Positions 8,077 to 15,749 of a stretch of 43,970 nt of DNA are shown piece by piece. The notes under the pieces are model-generated. The model was given only the letters and a program-made list of their open reading frames with translations. It had not been told where the DNA came from and did not search any database. Position 1 is the stretch's first letter; each line of letters begins with the position of its first letter. A program made the translations under genes and the position numbers. Source of the stretch: Lentisphaerota bacterium. GTDB lineage: Bacteria > Verrucomicrobiota > Lentisphaeria > Victivallales > Victivallaceae. Location of the stretch: the NCBI GenBank assembly GCA_015061695.1, contig SUWA01000009.1, positions 1 through 43,970 of the forward strand. Direction: 5' to 3'.

Positions 8077-8331
8077 ATGCTGATTCAACTTGCCCATAAA
8101 GAACATAATATTACTCAAAGCATGTCCGGAAAAGGAATTTATTTGGATAACAGTGTTATGGAAAACTTTTTCGGCAGGCTGAAAACAGAAATATTTATCG
8201 GTGAAACCTTTAGTTCTGTTGAAGATTTTCAGCAGAAACTTGAAGAGTACATTTGCTATTTTAACAACAAGAGAGTATCTTTAAAATTAAAAGGAATGAG
8301 CCCGGTACAATTCCGAATCCATTCCATGTAG
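8077..8331 (+). pseudogene. Truncated IS3-family transposase (C-terminal integrase part)
   Basis: The frame reads HNITQSMSGKGIYLDNSVME, then NFFGRLKTEIF, an EYICYFNNKRVSLKLKGMSP stretch, and stops. This is the typical C-terminal block of IS3/IS150 OrfB (ITQSMSRKGN-type, third catalytic Glu in the MENFFGRLKTE motif, then the YNxxR segment). The first two catalytic aspartates of the DDE triad lie in the missing part, so it cannot be an active transposase. Codons upstream of about 8080 in the same frame show no homology. The segment looks more AT-rich than its neighbours, consistent with a recent foreign origin. Confidence 0.85.
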
Positions 8332-8363
8332 TTTAACCCGTCCAAATTTTTAGGGGCACATCA
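8080..8363 (+). mobile_element. IS3-family insertion sequence remnant (right end only)
   Basis: The segment contains the last ~75 codons of an IS3-type transposase followed by a probable right terminal inverted repeat (8332-8363, ending GGGGCACATCA). Read on the other strand this gives TGATGTGCCCCTAAAAATTT, the usual look of an IS3-family end. No left end, no OrfA and no catalytic DDE front part are present, so most of the element has been deleted. No matching left inverted repeat was found upstream. The boundary at 8080 is where homology starts and is approximate. Confidence 0.75.
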
Positions 8364-8377
8364 AAATCGGTACATCA

Positions 8378-9475
8378 ATGAAAATTGCTCAAATAACGCA
8401 TTACGGTTCTTTAAGTAACTATGGAGCCATGTTGCAGGCATACGCCTTGCAGTCGGCATTGAAACACCTGGGGCATGAAGTCTTTTTGCTTCAGGCAAGT
8501 TTTTCATTCCATAATGTCTTACGCAAATGGTACAAGTCGCCCTTCCGGGTACTCAAGGCCTTAAAAAGAAGACGTGCCGAACAGCGCGAAGAAGAACTTC
8601 ATCCCAGAAAATTCCGGGAGTTTGCTCAAAGCAACATGACTCTTTCGGCCAAACACTACCATTCTCACCGGGATTTGCTCAAAGATAAAATAGAAGTGGA
8701 TGCGCTTGTTACCGGTTCCGATCAGGTTTGGAGCAGCAAAGTACCTTCTCCATCATATTTTCTTGAGTTCGGGCCACCTGATGCGCTTCGGTTCAGTTAT
8801 GCTGCCAGTATTGGCTCCAAAGCCAGAACAAGTGAGCAATATTTGAGTATTTTCAAATCAAAACTGCAAAATTTTTGCGGTATATCCGTGCGGGAATCCG
8901 AGGCACTTGCCCAGTGCAAGAAAGCGGGGATCGACTCGGCGGTACTGGTGCCTGATCCGGTAATGCTTTTTTCCGGAGATTTTTACCGGGAATCGCTGCA
9001 GATACCCCAACTCGCCGCAGAAAAAAAGTATTGTTTGATTTATACTGTCGGCCGCAATCTGAAACGCGAAAAAGAAATTGTCGATTATTGCCGGCAAAAC
9101 GGTCTGCAAATGATCGTGGTTGCGGCTCAACACCAAAACAATCCGGATCTGCCCGGCAGCATACTGCGTTACCCGGAAATTCCGGAATTTTTATCATTGA
9201 TCGATAATGCCTGCTGTGTGGTAACAGATTCATTTCATGGAACTGTTTTTTCGCTGCTGTTCAACACCCGTTTTGTTGTTATACCCAAAAATGACCATGA
9301 TGCACGATTTGATACACTGGATGAGTATTTTGATATATCCGGTGCTTATTGCCGCGATGATTTCAATAAGGCGGTCAACCATGTTTTTGATTTTTCAATG
9401 ATCAATGCAAAAATAAAAGATCTGCAAGCTGTCGGCTGGAATTTTTTGCGTAGCGTTACGGAGATTGAAAAATGA
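8378..9475 (+). CDS. Polysaccharide pyruvyl transferase family protein
   Basis: A 365-residue protein of the polysaccharide pyruvyl transferase family, enzymes that add pyruvate ketals from PEP to sugars of exopolysaccharides or cell-wall glycans. Seen in the sequence: the N-terminal Rossmann-like start MKIAQITHYGSLSNYGAMLQAYAL, VDALVTGSDQVWSS near residue 110, and the C-terminal block CCVVTDSFHGTVFSLLFNTRF (near 285-305), where the conserved TDSFHG motif of the family lies. It begins only 15 bases after the end of the IS remnant, and its stop overlaps the next gene by four bases (ATGA). Families of this type often sit with an FrhB-like Fe-S protein, as here. The acceptor sugar is unknown. 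Confidence 0.88.
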   Translation: MKIAQITHYGSLSNYGAMLQAYALQSALKHLGHEVFLLQASFSFHNVLRKWYKSPFRVLKALKRRRAEQREEELHPRKFREFAQSNMTLSAKHYHSHRDLLKDKIEVDALVTGSDQVWSSKVPSPSYFLEFGPPDALRFSYAASIGSKARTSEQYLSIFKSKLQNFCGISVRESEALAQCKKAGIDSAVLVPDPVMLFSGDFYRESLQIPQLAAEKKYCLIYTVGRNLKREKEIVDYCRQNGLQMIVVAAQHQNNPDLPGSILRYPEIPEFLSLIDNACCVVTDSFHGTVFSLLFNTRFVVIPKNDHDARFDTLDEYFDISGAYCRDDFNKAVNHVFDFSMINAKIKDLQAVGWNFLRSVTEIEK

Positions 9476-10626
9476 AAATATGCCATGGCGCGTGTTGCGG
9501 ATGCGGACTTTGTGCGGCAATTTGTCCGGCCGGAGCCATTACCATGAAGCCGGATCCGGAAGGTTTTCTTTTCCCTGAAATCCAACCTGAACTTTGCACT
9601 GATTGTTCTCTGTGCAGCAAAAACTGCCCGGTCAACAGGCAGAAAAATAATACTTCAGTTCCCGATTTGGAACAACATTGCTACTATGCGATCGCGGCCG
9701 ATGAGCAATTGGTTGCTTCCGCTTCCAGCGGGGGAGTGTTTCCGGCCCTTGCCCGGCAAATCCTTGCACAGAACGGTTGTGTTGCGGGCGCAGCGTTTGA
9801 TAAAAACTTTAATGTAAAACTGATGCTGATCGAAAACGAAAAAGATTTGGCTCTGCTGGTCAAAGCCAAATATGTGCAGTCAGCAGTTCCGCCGGAACTG
9901 TTTGCCCAGGCACTCAAAATACTGCAAAGCGGTCGGCAATTGTTGTTCAGCGGCACCCCATGTCAAATCGCGGCATTCAAGAGTTTTCTGAAAGGACATG
10001 TTTATCCCAATCTGCTTTGTGCGGAAATTATTTGCAACAGCGTTCCATCACCCGGAGTCTGGCAAAGTTATTTGCGTCATCTGGCGGAAAAATTCTCATC
10101 TCCGGTAACCTCGGTTGCATTCCGGGATAAATGTACCGGTTGGCACCAATCTTCATTGGTGGTCAAATGCGGAGAAAAAATCGAGTCGCATACCGGCAAA
10201 AACTCCCCTTATGTGCAGCTCTTTCTGCAGGGATTGATTTCCAGAAAAAGCTGCAGCAATTGTGCCTTTAAGTGTGGTCATTCCGGGGCAGATATAAGCA
10301 TGGGGGATTTTTGGAAACTGCATAAAATAAAACCGGAATTAAACAATTCGACCGGTGCGAGTATGGTCATTACCCATTCTGCGGCCGGCGAAAGTTCCTT
10401 GCGTGAATGTAAATTATCAATACTGCAGGAATTCCCTATGGATACAGTCAAAATTTCCAATCCCCGGTTTTACAGCAGTTTGGTTCCCAATTGCAACCGC
10501 AGTAAATTTTTTGAAAAATTTACCGGCAATGGACAACAGTGGTTTGCGCCCGATGAATTTCTGAAAAAATCATCCAGGCGGAATCTCTGGCGCAAGATCC
10601 TTGACTTTTTCAAATCCGCCCGATAA
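9472..10626 (+). CDS. Coenzyme F420 hydrogenase/dehydrogenase beta-subunit-like Fe-S protein
   Basis: A 384-residue cytoplasmic protein. The N-terminus carries two 4Fe-4S ferredoxin motifs: CCGCGLCAAICP (C8-x2-C11-x2-C14-x3-C18) and CTDCSLCSKNCP around residues 43-54. The following FrhB/FdhB-type domains include ASASSGGVFPALARQILAQN, VKAKYVQSAVP, LFSGTPCQIAAFKSFL and a C-terminal CSNCAFKCGHSGADISMGDFW. These are flavin/F420-dehydrogenase-type folds. In bacteria without F420-linked metabolism, copies next to pyruvyl transferases are thought to act on glycan sugars, but their reaction is not established. It overlaps the pyruvyl transferase gene by four bases and is surely co-expressed with it. 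Confidence 0.87.
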   Translation: MKICHGACCGCGLCAAICPAGAITMKPDPEGFLFPEIQPELCTDCSLCSKNCPVNRQKNNTSVPDLEQHCYYAIAADEQLVASASSGGVFPALARQILAQNGCVAGAAFDKNFNVKLMLIENEKDLALLVKAKYVQSAVPPELFAQALKILQSGRQLLFSGTPCQIAAFKSFLKGHVYPNLLCAEIICNSVPSPGVWQSYLRHLAEKFSSPVTSVAFRDKCTGWHQSSLVVKCGEKIESHTGKNSPYVQLFLQGLISRKSCSNCAFKCGHSGADISMGDFWKLHKIKPELNNSTGASMVITHSAAGESSLRECKLSILQEFPMDTVKISNPRFYSSLVPNCNRSKFFEKFTGNGQQWFAPDEFLKKSSRRNLWRKILDFFKSAR

Positions 10627-10668
10627 ACGTCCCCGGACCGGATTGGGTGAAAAAGATCCGCCAACGCG

Positions 10669-10722
10669 CCATAACTTTATCGTAAATCAGCCATAAAAAC
10701 AGTTTTTACAATAAAGTTATGG
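10669..10722. repeat. 18-bp inverted repeat between convergent genes
   Basis: The arms ccataactttatcgtaaa (10669-10686) and tttacaataaagttatgg (10705-10722) pair with one mismatch around an 18-base loop. A weak extension (gccaac/gtcggc) continues outwards past a bulge. It lies between the plus-strand Fe-S gene and the minus-strand wecB. There is no strong T-tract on the plus side. It could be a bidirectional transcription stop or a small palindromic element. Confidence 0.7.
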
Positions 10723-10743
10723 ATTTGTCGGCAGTTTTATATT

Positions 10744-10783
10744 AAAAAAATCCCGGCAACAGGTTGATTTGACCCGGCCGGGA
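10744..10783 (-). terminator. Rho-independent terminator of the glycan operon
   Basis: On the minus strand TCCCGGC (10783-10777) and GCCGGGA (10757-10751) form a GC-rich 7-bp stem, followed directly by seven T residues (10750-10744). It starts 12 bases after the wecB stop codon. Confidence 0.85.
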
Positions 10784-10794
10784 GCTGTTTAAAC

Positions 10795-11922
10795 TCAAGC
10801 GTGCTTCAAAAGGGCACTGACGATCCTTTCGGCGGTATGCCCATCCCAAAGCTCGGGGCGCCGGGGCGCGCGCGAACTGTTCAAAACATCCTGATAAGCC
10901 GCGCGGATCTTTTCCACACTGTTGCCCACCAGCATGGAAGCTCCGCCGTGTTCGCGCAGCGTTACCGGCCGTTCCGTGTTCCAGCGCAAAGTCAGACAGG
11001 GCGTACCCAGCACGCAGCACTCTTCCTGCAGCCCGCCGGAGTCGGTCAGCATGAGTTTGGCCCCCATATTGAGCCGCAGCATATCGTGGTAGCCCAGCGG
11101 ATTGAGCAAGGTTATATTCTTCACGACTTTATCCCACAAGCCAAACAGCTCCAACTGTTTGCGTGCGCGGGGGTGGATCGGCCACAGCAGCGGCATGTTC
11201 GGCGCGACTTCGGTGGTCAGGAACTCGATCAGCGGAGCAAGTGTTTCCATGGAATCGACATTGCTGGGCCGGTGCATGGTCATAACTGCAAAGTTGTTTT
11301 CGCTCAACTGCGGCACCAGAATATTTTCGCTCAATGCTTCGCGGCTGATGAGCGAACTTAAATCGATTTGAGCGGCTTTGCCGCGTTGACTTTCCAATGT
11401 GTCGATCATAATATTGCCGACAAATTCAATGCGGTCGGCGCTTACACCTTCGGCGGCCAGATTGGCATTGGAGATCCGGTCAGGCGTCAGCAGCAGATCG
11501 GCCAGCCGGTCTGTAACCAGCCGGTTGACTTCTTCGGGCATGGTCATATCGCCGGAGCGCAAGCCCGCTTCGATGTGCGCAAGGCGCACATGTTCTTTTT
11601 TGGCCACAATGGAACAGGCGCAAGTGGCGTTTACATCGCCCACCACTACCACCCAGTCGGGTTTCTCGGCCTTGACGACTTTTTCAAACTCGATCATGGT
11701 TTTTCCGACCTGTTCGGCGTGTGAACCGCTGCCGATATTCAAATGCACATCCGGATTGGGAATATTCAATGCCGTAAAAAACGCTTCCGACATCCGCACA
11801 TCGTAATGCTGCCCGGTATGCACCAGTATATGTTCTATACTTTTTTCCTGCGCCAAAGCCCGGCAAAACGGCGCGATCTTCATAAAATTCGGCCGCGCTC
11901 CGACCACACTGATAATTTTCAT
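10795..11922 (-). CDS. wecB: UDP-N-acetylglucosamine 2-epimerase (non-hydrolysing)
   Basis: A 375-residue cytoplasmic enzyme that interconverts UDP-GlcNAc and UDP-ManNAc, the precursor of ManNAc-containing surface glycans. Visible family blocks are MKIISVVGARPNFMKIAPF, HILVHTGQHYDVRMSEAFF, HIEAGLRSGDMTMPEEVNR, NFAVMTMHRPSNVD, and LTDSGGLQEECCVLGTPCLT with LRWNTERPVT, which line the nucleotide and active site in known structures. The ATG at 11922 is preceded by AAGGGTGG. A GTG nine bases upstream falls in that site and is less likely. It is the last gene of a four-gene operon and ends at a strong terminator. Confidence 0.95.
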   Translation of the reverse strand: MKIISVVGARPNFMKIAPFCRALAQEKSIEHILVHTGQHYDVRMSEAFFTALNIPNPDVHLNIGSGSHAEQVGKTMIEFEKVVKAEKPDWVVVVGDVNATCACSIVAKKEHVRLAHIEAGLRSGDMTMPEEVNRLVTDRLADLLLTPDRISNANLAAEGVSADRIEFVGNIMIDTLESQRGKAAQIDLSSLISREALSENILVPQLSENNFAVMTMHRPSNVDSMETLAPLIEFLTTEVAPNMPLLWPIHPRARKQLELFGLWDKVVKNITLLNPLGYHDMLRLNMGAKLMLTDSGGLQEECCVLGTPCLTLRWNTERPVTLREHGGASMLVGNSVEKIRAAYQDVLNSSRAPRRPELWDGHTAERIVSALLKHA

Positions 11923-11934
11923 AAAATCCACCCT

Positions 11935-13848
11935 TTATCTTGAATCATACAACTTATTGACTAAAAACGCTCCTACTGTTTCGGCCATAGCCTGACGGCT
12001 GCGGGGGGTGAATTTGAACCCCTCCCAGACCGGACGCGCCGCAGAATAACGCACATAACCGGCTTGCGGATCGACTGTCAGCGTCAGCGGTACAATACTC
12101 ACATTATGTTTTTTGCGCTGCTGCCAGCGGTAAAGCGCCCGGGCCGAGTGCCAGTAGGCCAGACGCGATTGCAGCGGTGAAGTGAACGGGTACATGCTGG
12201 CTCCGGGCGCCGGCGGCGGCGGCAGAATGATTGCGATCATGGCTTCCGGGTATTTTTTGCGCAATTTCTTTACAGTTTCAGTAGCATATTTATCCATGAA
12301 CGGGCCGATTTTAAGCGGTATGCTCCACGGGCGGGCAAAGCTGTCGGCCGCAATATTCAGCAATACCACATCAAAATCGCCGGACTTATAGTGGGTTTGC
12401 GCGGCAGTATGCCAGCTGTTTTCGTTGCCGGACTGCAGCGGCAGACACTCCAGCAAACTATCCGGATGCAGAAGTGATTGCAGCGGCTCGGCCAGCTCCA
12501 GCCGGGAGGAAATTTTATCTTCGACCAGCAATATTTTCAGCGGGCGGCTTTTCAATACCCGGCAATCCGCCCTGACCACAGTAAAATCAATTTGCGTACT
12601 CTGCTGGCGGTAAATATCTTTTACAGTATAATCAACTGCGGCGGAACCGTTTTTTTTCAGATCCGCCACGCCATCAGGCGCACTGAATTCAAAGCGTCTG
12701 CTGCCGGGCCGGTAATGCGGCACCGCTCCGGCAAGATACAACTGCTGACAATCTGTATTGACATAAACTTCCGGCAAATCCAATACCAGCGGTTTTTCGT
12801 CATTGAGCTGAAAATCGACCTTATTGCCTGCGCTCAATGGCAGCTCAACGGCGCCGCCGGGGATTGTACGGAGCTGAAAATCCCGGCCATCCAACCGCCA
12901 GCCCAACTGATTGAACATATTCAAATATCCCCGCTCCGGGGCAGAACCATTTTCAAGCCGGAAATAAATATATTTTTCGTCCGCTGTTCCATTTTCCGGC
13001 CGCAGCAGCAGCGCTGTTTCCGGCGCGCGCACCCAAGTTTCCGGCAATGGCGCGCGCACCCAGCCACGGAAAGGTTCAACGGTCAATTCATCCGGCAAAC
13101 CGCTCAAAGCCTCTGCCGCCGGCAGCGGCGCGGCACCGTCGGCGATCTTGCCGTTGAACTTTATCAGCAGATAGTCATCTTCCTGCTTGACAATATCAAA
13201 CGGGTAAATGCCGTATTTGCCCCGGAACCAGTCGGCTATATCTCCGGCGGTGTAGCGTTTGGGTATCCGGATAAAAAAGTAAATTGGTTTGTCGTTATAC
13301 TGCTGCTGCGTCAGAAAGTCGATCGCCCGCGGCCAGTCGGATTCAAAATCGGCAAAGTCGATCGCTTTATCGTACATCAGAAGCCCGCCCAGCACCCGGC
13401 CGTGCGAACAATCCACGCTCCGGAGTATGACCGGTTCGGCAGCCTCACGGCGCATGGTGCTTTCAAACTCAAACAGCACATCTTCGTGATTGCGCAATGA
13501 CAGCCGCAAAAAGGAAACCGCCACCGCCGGAATAGTAAAAGCCAGCATCAGATAACGCCGCTTGAGCCAATCAAAACAGCGGAAAAACCGCAGGAAACGC
13601 AATAACATCGTTGTCCCCGCCCCCGCCAGCGGCGCACACAATATCAGCGGTATAAGCAAATAACGCGATGAATTGCCCAACAGCAAATAAGCCGGCAGCA
13701 TAAGTGCGGCGATCAACAGATAGATCTGCTTACTGCGACCGGGCTCTAATTCGCGCCAATTCAATATAGCCATCAAGGCGAGGATCGGCACAAAGTAAAA
13801 CCCGGCGCCGCCGATCAGCGAAATCATATTTTCCAATATATTCAGCAT
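11935..13848 (-). CDS. Back half of a membrane GT-C glycosyltransferase fused to an SGNH-like domain
   Basis: About 637 residues. The first ~120 hold several transmembrane segments (GAGFYFVPILALMAI; QIYLLIAALMLPAYLLLG; RYLLIPLILCAPLAGAG; YLMLAFTIPAVAVSFL), which resemble the C-terminal membrane half of a PMT/ArnT-type enzyme, including the NSSRYLLIPLI block. A long extracytoplasmic region follows. The last ~200 residues look like a weak SGNH/GDSL hydrolase (KILLVEDKISSRLEL; DFDVVLLNIAADSF; MIAIILPPPPAP; FTPRSRQAMAETVGAFL), but the expected catalytic histidine near the end is not seen. The start is ambiguous: ATG at 13848 lies two bases after the upstream gene's stop, and a TTG at 13854 overlaps that stop. 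No good Shine-Dalgarno is visible, so reinitiation or frameshifting may be used. Confidence 0.7.
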   Translation of the reverse strand: MLNILENMISLIGGAGFYFVPILALMAILNWRELEPGRSKQIYLLIAALMLPAYLLLGNSSRYLLIPLILCAPLAGAGTTMLLRFLRFFRCFDWLKRRYLMLAFTIPAVAVSFLRLSLRNHEDVLFEFESTMRREAAEPVILRSVDCSHGRVLGGLLMYDKAIDFADFESDWPRAIDFLTQQQYNDKPIYFFIRIPKRYTAGDIADWFRGKYGIYPFDIVKQEDDYLLIKFNGKIADGAAPLPAAEALSGLPDELTVEPFRGWVRAPLPETWVRAPETALLLRPENGTADEKYIYFRLENGSAPERGYLNMFNQLGWRLDGRDFQLRTIPGGAVELPLSAGNKVDFQLNDEKPLVLDLPEVYVNTDCQQLYLAGAVPHYRPGSRRFEFSAPDGVADLKKNGSAAVDYTVKDIYRQQSTQIDFTVVRADCRVLKSRPLKILLVEDKISSRLELAEPLQSLLHPDSLLECLPLQSGNENSWHTAAQTHYKSGDFDVVLLNIAADSFARPWSIPLKIGPFMDKYATETVKKLRKKYPEAMIAIILPPPPAPGASMYPFTSPLQSRLAYWHSARALYRWQQRKKHNVSIVPLTLTVDPQAGYVRYSAARPVWEGFKFTPRSRQAMAETVGAFLVNKLYDSR

Positions 13849-13850
13849 AG

Positions 13851-15749
13851 TCAAGAGCTTCGCAGTCCCCGTTCAAGTGAATTCAATATATTCCACGGCA
13901 CGCCCAGCACTCCCGGCAGCAGTATAAAACAGACCGCAACCAACAGCAGTATAAGTACGCTGACCACCCGGCACCACAACTTCTGTTTGATTCCGAAGCA
14001 GGTTATCAACCCCAACAGCAGTGCCAGAAAAAGCCCCTCTTTGCGGACAATGCAACCCATGCCGCAGAGCAGACTCATCCCCAGAGTGCAAAGCCAGTAC
14101 CGCAACCGGTCAGCGGCGGTACAACGCACCATTTCCAACAGCAAAACCACGCTCCAGAGCATGATCGCCCAATAGATCGGGTCGCGCAATATATTACAGC
14201 CTTCCATGTAAAGTTTCGGCATACTTACGGCCATCAGCGCGCAGCACAACGCCATAAATTTATCTTTATAAAGCCGGCGCGATAAAATCAACACCCCCCA
14301 GCCGGTCAGCAAGATCCCCAGCAAATTGCTGATCCTGCCCGCCAGCTCAAAGTCGCCGCCCAGCTTGCCGATGCCGTACATCATCATCACCAGCCCGGGC
14401 GGGTAGTCGCTCATTTCCGGATAACGCTCCAGCGCTGCGCTCCACGATTCTTCCAGCGCCAATTGTGTATAAAGCAAATAGCTGTAGCCGTCGCGCGAAA
14501 GCAAGCCCTGGGAATTATGATACTCCATGGCGGCAAAAGCTCCGGCGGTCAGCGCCACCAGCAGTAAAGATATAATCAGAAAACCGCGTCGGCAGCTCCA
14601 CGCATCGGAGGGTATATCTTTATTTGCTGCAACTGCTTCCGGCACGACTTCGCGCATTTCTCTGCACTGCAGTTCGGCCGCTTGCGATGCGCTGAAGCGA
14701 TTTAACGCATATTGGCGATTGTATTGCCCGATCCGGCTGCGCCCAGCCGGATCTCCGGCCAGAACGACCAATTTTTCCGCATAGCAGGCCGGATCGAGGG
14801 TATTGAGCATAAAACCCATTTTTTCTTCTTCAAAAAAATCCGGTATGCCGCCGACCTGACTGGTTACTACCGGCAGTGCGCAAGCCATTGCTTCCAGCAT
14901 GGCGCCGGGCAACCCTTCGCTGTATGAAGGCTGAATAAAAATATCGGCGCGCATAAATTCCTGCAATTTATCATCGCCGCGCACATAGCCGACAAACTCC
15001 ACATCTTGCAGCTGATGTTTTTTGACATACTCTTTGGCTTCGGCCAATGCGCCGCCATCGCCGGCAATGCAAAGCTGCAGCGGCACCTGGCTTTGGGAAC
15101 GGGCAATGGCGTAAGCCTGAAGCGTTTCCATAATGCCCTTATCTTTTTCCACCCGGGCCAGAAAGAGTATCCGGCACGGCTCGGCCGTACGCTCCGGGAT
15201 CGTCAGAGTCCGGTAAGATTCATCAAAACAGGTTACTACCTGTGTTACGCTTTTATCGTAGCCCCAATCCGCCAGTTTCTGCCGTACTTGCGAAATCAAA
15301 ACCAACATTTTATCGGCACAGAAATAACGTTTTTTGAACCATTGCAAATTGGTTTTTTCCAACTCATCAGCGTAATCTTCGCGCCAGCCGTGCCAGAAAA
15401 TTATCAATTTCCGCCGGAACAGTTTTTTGGCAATAAAAGCGTAGACTGCCTCGCGTTTGACCACCAGCGGTTTGAGCGAGGGGTTCAGGCAGACTGCCTG
15501 AAACTCTCCGGAATAAAGCAAACAGATAAAGCGCAGCAGATCGTACACCGTGGCCAGCAATTTGCCCGGCAGAGTTTTGGCCTGGGATTTTTCAAACAGA
15601 TAATATTCCCCCGGCAGAAAATCCCGGATCTTCCGGTAATAATTGGCAATCCCGCCGGCCAGCGAAAGTTTGGGTACAAATATCAGCACCCGGTTGCGGG
15701 TGGTATTTTTTTCCGGTTGTGCCGGCTGGTTGGTACTTGTTTTATTCAT
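13851..15749 (-). CDS. GT4 glycosyltransferase fused to front half of a membrane GT-C enzyme
   Basis: A 632-residue fusion. Residues 20-370 form a GT4 (GT-B fold) glycosyltransferase: VPKLSLAGGIANYY, RILFLARVEKDKGIMETL, and the donor-binding SYSEGLPGAMLEAMA with E278 and E286 in E-x7-E spacing. From residue 390 the chain becomes a membrane protein with a loop containing LLSRDGYSYL (D420, the position of the catalytic acidic residue in the first outside loop of PMT/ArnT-like GT-C enzymes), then several helices and VRKEGLFLALLLG. It ends abruptly after five or six helices, and the next ORF continues with matching membrane segments. The first eight codons overlap the preceding double-GT gene by eight bases. 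It would use a nucleotide sugar inside and a lipid-linked sugar outside. Confidence 0.8.
   Translation of the reverse strand: MNKTSTNQPAQPEKNTTRNRVLIFVPKLSLAGGIANYYRKIRDFLPGEYYLFEKSQAKTLPGKLLATVYDLLRFICLLYSGEFQAVCLNPSLKPLVVKREAVYAFIAKKLFRRKLIIFWHGWREDYADELEKTNLQWFKKRYFCADKMLVLISQVRQKLADWGYDKSVTQVVTCFDESYRTLTIPERTAEPCRILFLARVEKDKGIMETLQAYAIARSQSQVPLQLCIAGDGGALAEAKEYVKKHQLQDVEFVGYVRGDDKLQEFMRADIFIQPSYSEGLPGAMLEAMACALPVVTSQVGGIPDFFEEEKMGFMLNTLDPACYAEKLVVLAGDPAGRSRIGQYNRQYALNRFSASQAAELQCREMREVVPEAVAANKDIPSDAWSCRRGFLIISLLLVALTAGAFAAMEYHNSQGLLSRDGYSYLLYTQLALEESWSAALERYPEMSDYPPGLVMMMYGIGKLGGDFELAGRISNLLGILLTGWGVLILSRRLYKDKFMALCCALMAVSMPKLYMEGCNILRDPIYWAIMLWSVVLLLEMVRCTAADRLRYWLCTLGMSLLCGMGCIVRKEGLFLALLLGLITCFGIKQKLWCRVVSVLILLLVAVCFILLPGVLGVPWNILNSLERGLRSS

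Noticed and set aside
13851-13854. Simple sequencing error as the only explanation of the split GT-C gene
   Set aside because: Possible, but the stop/start overlap is the same tidy arrangement used elsewhere in this operon, so I kept the two ORFs and flagged the question.
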